A DNA stretch of 7,415 bases from Methanosarcinales archaeon. GTDB taxonomy: Archaea > Halobacteriota > Methanosarcinia > Methanosarcinales > Methanogasteraceae. The notes under the pieces were generated by a model, which ran no database searches, was not told the origin of the DNA, and worked only from the letters and a program-made list of their open reading frames with translations. The stretch is from contig DAOUXE010000044.1 in assembly GCA_030666765.1 (NCBI GenBank), positions 1 to 7,415 on the forward strand, given 5' to 3'. A program made the position numbers and the translations under genes. Below, piece by piece: positions 5,692 to 7,415 of the stretch. Position 1 is the stretch's first letter; each line of letters opens with the position of its first letter.

Positions 5692-6945
5692 TTAGCCGAT
5701 CGTGAATTCATCGCCGTTTGCAGGCGCGGTCGCATCGACCTTATACTCGTCCGCCCATGCTGCAAACTCTTCTGTGCGATCGCCGTGCATCATAAACACA
5801 AACTCACCGCCTTGGTTGCAGAACTTTTGCACCGACCTCTTAAGCTCAGTGTCGCCGCTGTGCGCAGAGAAATCGTACTGCTCCACAGTCATGCGGAGGG
5901 GAAGTACCCGATTTCTGTCGGTCAAGCGTTTGTGCGCGAGTGCGTGGTAGCCATTGGTGCCCTCAACCTGATATCCGGTAAGAAGGATCTTGCTTACAGG
6001 GTCGTCGTGTATCTTGCCGAGGTAGAAGAGCGCAGGTCCGCCATTTAACATCCCTGCGGTCGTAACGATGAGGGAGTTCTTAAGTATCTGCGCCCGCATC
6101 TCCGGTTTCACCACGGTTGCGTTGCTAAACGATGCTTGAAGTGCATTCGAATCGCGCAGATATCCGGGATACCGGGTGAATCTCCGCAGGACATCAACGC
6201 CCATCCCATCAACATAAGGATGTAGTCCGTATTTGTGGAGGATCATCAGAACCTCCTGCGTCCGCCCGATCGCAAAACACGGAACGATCGCAGTGCCGCC
6301 GCGATTTAGGGTATCGCGGATTGAGTCCACGAACTCCTGTTCCAGTTCCTTTCTCGGTGCATGGTCTGTGCCAAAGTACGTGCTCTCGGTGATCATGACA
6401 TCGGCTTTCGGCTGTGGCTCTGATCGGTTCAAAAGACGCGTATCCGTGTGGTTCACATCTCCAGTGTAGAGTATCCGTATCCCGTTTTCGGATTCGAGGA
6501 GAACCGATGCCGAGCCAGGGATGTGTCCCGCATCGTAGAGTTGCGCTGTATATTCGCCGCACTCGAAGCGATCCCTATAACCAATGATGCGGGCAGACCG
6601 CGCGAACTCCCGGATGTCTTGTGAATCAAAAATCGGCATCTGTCCGGAACGCCTTGCAATTGAGAGCGTGTCCTTTGCCAGAAACGCGGTGAGATAATTG
6701 GTGATCGGCGTGCTATAGACCTGCGGATGGATGTCCATGATATTCGGCACCACGCCGCAGTGGTCGAGATGCCCGTGCGAGATGATGATCGTTCGCGGGT
6801 GGATCCCGTTTAACGGGTACGAGGGGGGATGGTCAGACGACTCGCCTGGTTTCATCCCGTAATCAAGCAGGATGTCATCGTCGATCAGGACTGCTGATCT
6901 GCCAACCTCCCCACATCCACCAAGAAACCGCAACGAGCAATTCAT
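5692..6945 (-). CDS. Archaeal CPSF-like beta-CASP ribonuclease (aCPSF2 type, no KH domains)
   Basis: This is a metallo-beta-lactamase/beta-CASP nuclease predicted to cut or degrade RNA with two zinc ions, in RNA maturation or decay. The 417 residues contain every catalytic motif: HGHLDH (57-62); H141 in AGHIPGS; D163 in TGDVNH; motif A E187 in ITESTY; motif B H362 in DFSAHSGD; and motif C H387 in MMHGD. The beta-CASP region also shows FAIGRTQEVL (224-233) and TGYQVEGTNG (323-332). The protein starts straight into the first strand (MNCSLRFLGGCGEVGRS), leaving no room for the N-terminal KH domains of aCPSF1, and SAHSG plus the length favour aCPSF2 over archaeal RNase J. The ATG at 6945 is therefore the right start. 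No Shine-Dalgarno sequence is seen. Substrate is not deducible. It is transcribed towards the tRNA gene, and no T-run on its strand follows closely. Confidence 0.92.
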   Translation of the reverse strand: MNCSLRFLGGCGEVGRSAVLIDDDILLDYGMKPGESSDHPPSYPLNGIHPRTIIISHGHLDHCGVVPNIMDIHPQVYSTPITNYLTAFLAKDTLSIARRSGQMPIFDSQDIREFARSARIIGYRDRFECGEYTAQLYDAGHIPGSASVLLESENGIRILYTGDVNHTDTRLLNRSEPQPKADVMITESTYFGTDHAPRKELEQEFVDSIRDTLNRGGTAIVPCFAIGRTQEVLMILHKYGLHPYVDGMGVDVLRRFTRYPGYLRDSNALQASFSNATVVKPEMRAQILKNSLIVTTAGMLNGGPALFYLGKIHDDPVSKILLTGYQVEGTNGYHALAHKRLTDRNRVLPLRMTVEQYDFSAHSGDTELKRSVQKFCNQGGEFVFMMHGDRTEEFAAWADEYKVDATAPANGDEFTIG

Positions 6946-6954
6946 GAAAGATGG

Positions 6955-6978
6955 TTATATACTCAATAGGTGATAAAC
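6955..6978 (-). promoter_or_regulatory. TATA-box region of the beta-CASP nuclease gene
   Basis: Read on the minus strand, two TATA-like sequences precede the ATG: TTTATC (6978-6973) and GTATATAA (6962-6955). The first lies about 26 bases from the position just before the ATG and fits a near-leaderless transcript. The second is better in sequence but would start transcription inside the gene. The double arrangement resembles that of tbp. Confidence 0.4.
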
Positions 6979-7328
6979 CTGCGGTCAGCATAAGGTTCAA
7001 GTCTCACGGATCTGCGTTTGTATGATTTCTTGAGGTGATTAAATGGTTCTTCATCGGTGTTTCGGTTAATGGGGAACAACCGCTCCCCAAACATGAGCAT
7101 TCCGGTAACAGTAGGCATTTCACAGGTCATCTGCATACAGCCGATAAAAGATGTAAAATTCTGTATTATTTTTTGTATCTGATTAGTTTTATTTCCCCTG
7201 TTTTACTAAAGATGTGCTCACATGGCGTGCTTCAATTGACCAAAAACGCGGGGATACACAAGTGAACAAATCGCTTATGCGCACGAAATGGTGGTTGAGC
7301 AGAACATGCTCGGGTACTAAGTGGTAGG
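6979..7328. other. Intergenic region without a convincing gene
   Basis: No long protein-like frame is present. A 76-codon GTG frame (7035-7265, plus) has a low-complexity hydrophobic product and its start lies inside a Shine-Dalgarno-like sequence, so I do not call it. Visible items are GAGGTGAT (7032-7039) before an 8-codon ATG frame (7043-7069), a 6-bp hairpin TGGGGA/TCCCCA (7070-7089), a T6 run (7169-7174), an AT-rich stretch to about 7210, a protein-like frame end (7240-7320) and a hairpin GAGCA/TGCTC (7297-7311). Confidence 0.6.
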
Positions 7329-7400
7329 AACCACACGATTACACGGATTTTTACAAGATTTCTGTGTTAATCTCATGTAATCTCGTGTAATCTCGTGGTT
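7329..7400. repeat. Palindromic intergenic element, copy 2, with 10-base tandem repeat
   Basis: The ends AACCACACGATTACAC (7329-7344) and GTGTAATCTCGTGGTT (7385-7400) are inverted repeats matching at 14 of 16 positions and are nearly identical to the ends of the element at 5430-5520. The right half contains three tandem 10-base units, TAATCTCATG, TAATCTCGTG and TAATCTCGTG (7368-7397). The interior shares ACAAGATT with copy 1. Confidence 0.6.
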
Positions 7401-7415
7401 TTATATGTGGACGCC

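Noticed and set aside
6979..7015. tRNA remnant suggested by GGTTCAAGTC near 6991
   Set aside because: No matching T stem, acceptor or anticodon arm can be drawn around it.
5434..7400. CRISPR array from the AATCTCGTGGTT repeats
   Set aside because: The copies are few, unevenly spaced, in both orientations, lack uniform spacers, and no cas genes are present.

Overview
The window is archaeal chromosome, most likely from a euryarchaeon related to methanogens or methane- and alkane-oxidising archaea (Methanomicrobia in the broad sense). The evidence is a topoisomerase VI B subunit, an archaeal TATA-binding protein (TBP), an NFACT-family ribosome-quality-control protein, an archaeal CPSF-like beta-CASP nuclease, and a tRNA-Ser gene whose intron has the archaeal bulge-helix-bulge splice structure. 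TATA-type promoters and T-run terminators fit this. The C-terminal Ig-like domain on the topoisomerase subunit points to the methanogen side. I cannot name the genus.

Layout, left to right. Positions 1-1644 hold the 5'-truncated end of top6B. After a 97-base spacer with a dyad and a TATA box come tbp (1742-2290) and, 6 bases later, nadC (2297-3112), probably co-transcribed and ending at a T-run. A 220-base spacer with degenerate dispersed repeats leads to rqcH (3333-5273), which ends at another T-run. The next 300 bases are non-coding and hold a copy of the repeat found before rqcH, a 91-base palindromic element, nested hairpins and the tRNA promoter. The intron-containing tRNA-Ser(GCU) gene lies at 5577-5678. 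Convergent to it, 13 bases away, is the beta-CASP nuclease gene (6945-5692, minus strand). The last 470 bases hold no convincing gene. They contain the nuclease promoter region, a few short sequence oddities and a second copy of the palindromic element.

The genes are mostly information-processing housekeeping: DNA topology, basal transcription, stalled-ribosome rescue, tRNA and RNA 3'-end processing or decay. One NAD biosynthesis enzyme is inserted among them. They are not a single pathway, though RqcH, tRNA and an RNase share a translation/RNA-turnover theme. I see no mobile-element genes, CRISPR array, defence genes or clear novel multigene system. The most distinctive content is the minimal tRNA intron and the intergenic repeat families.
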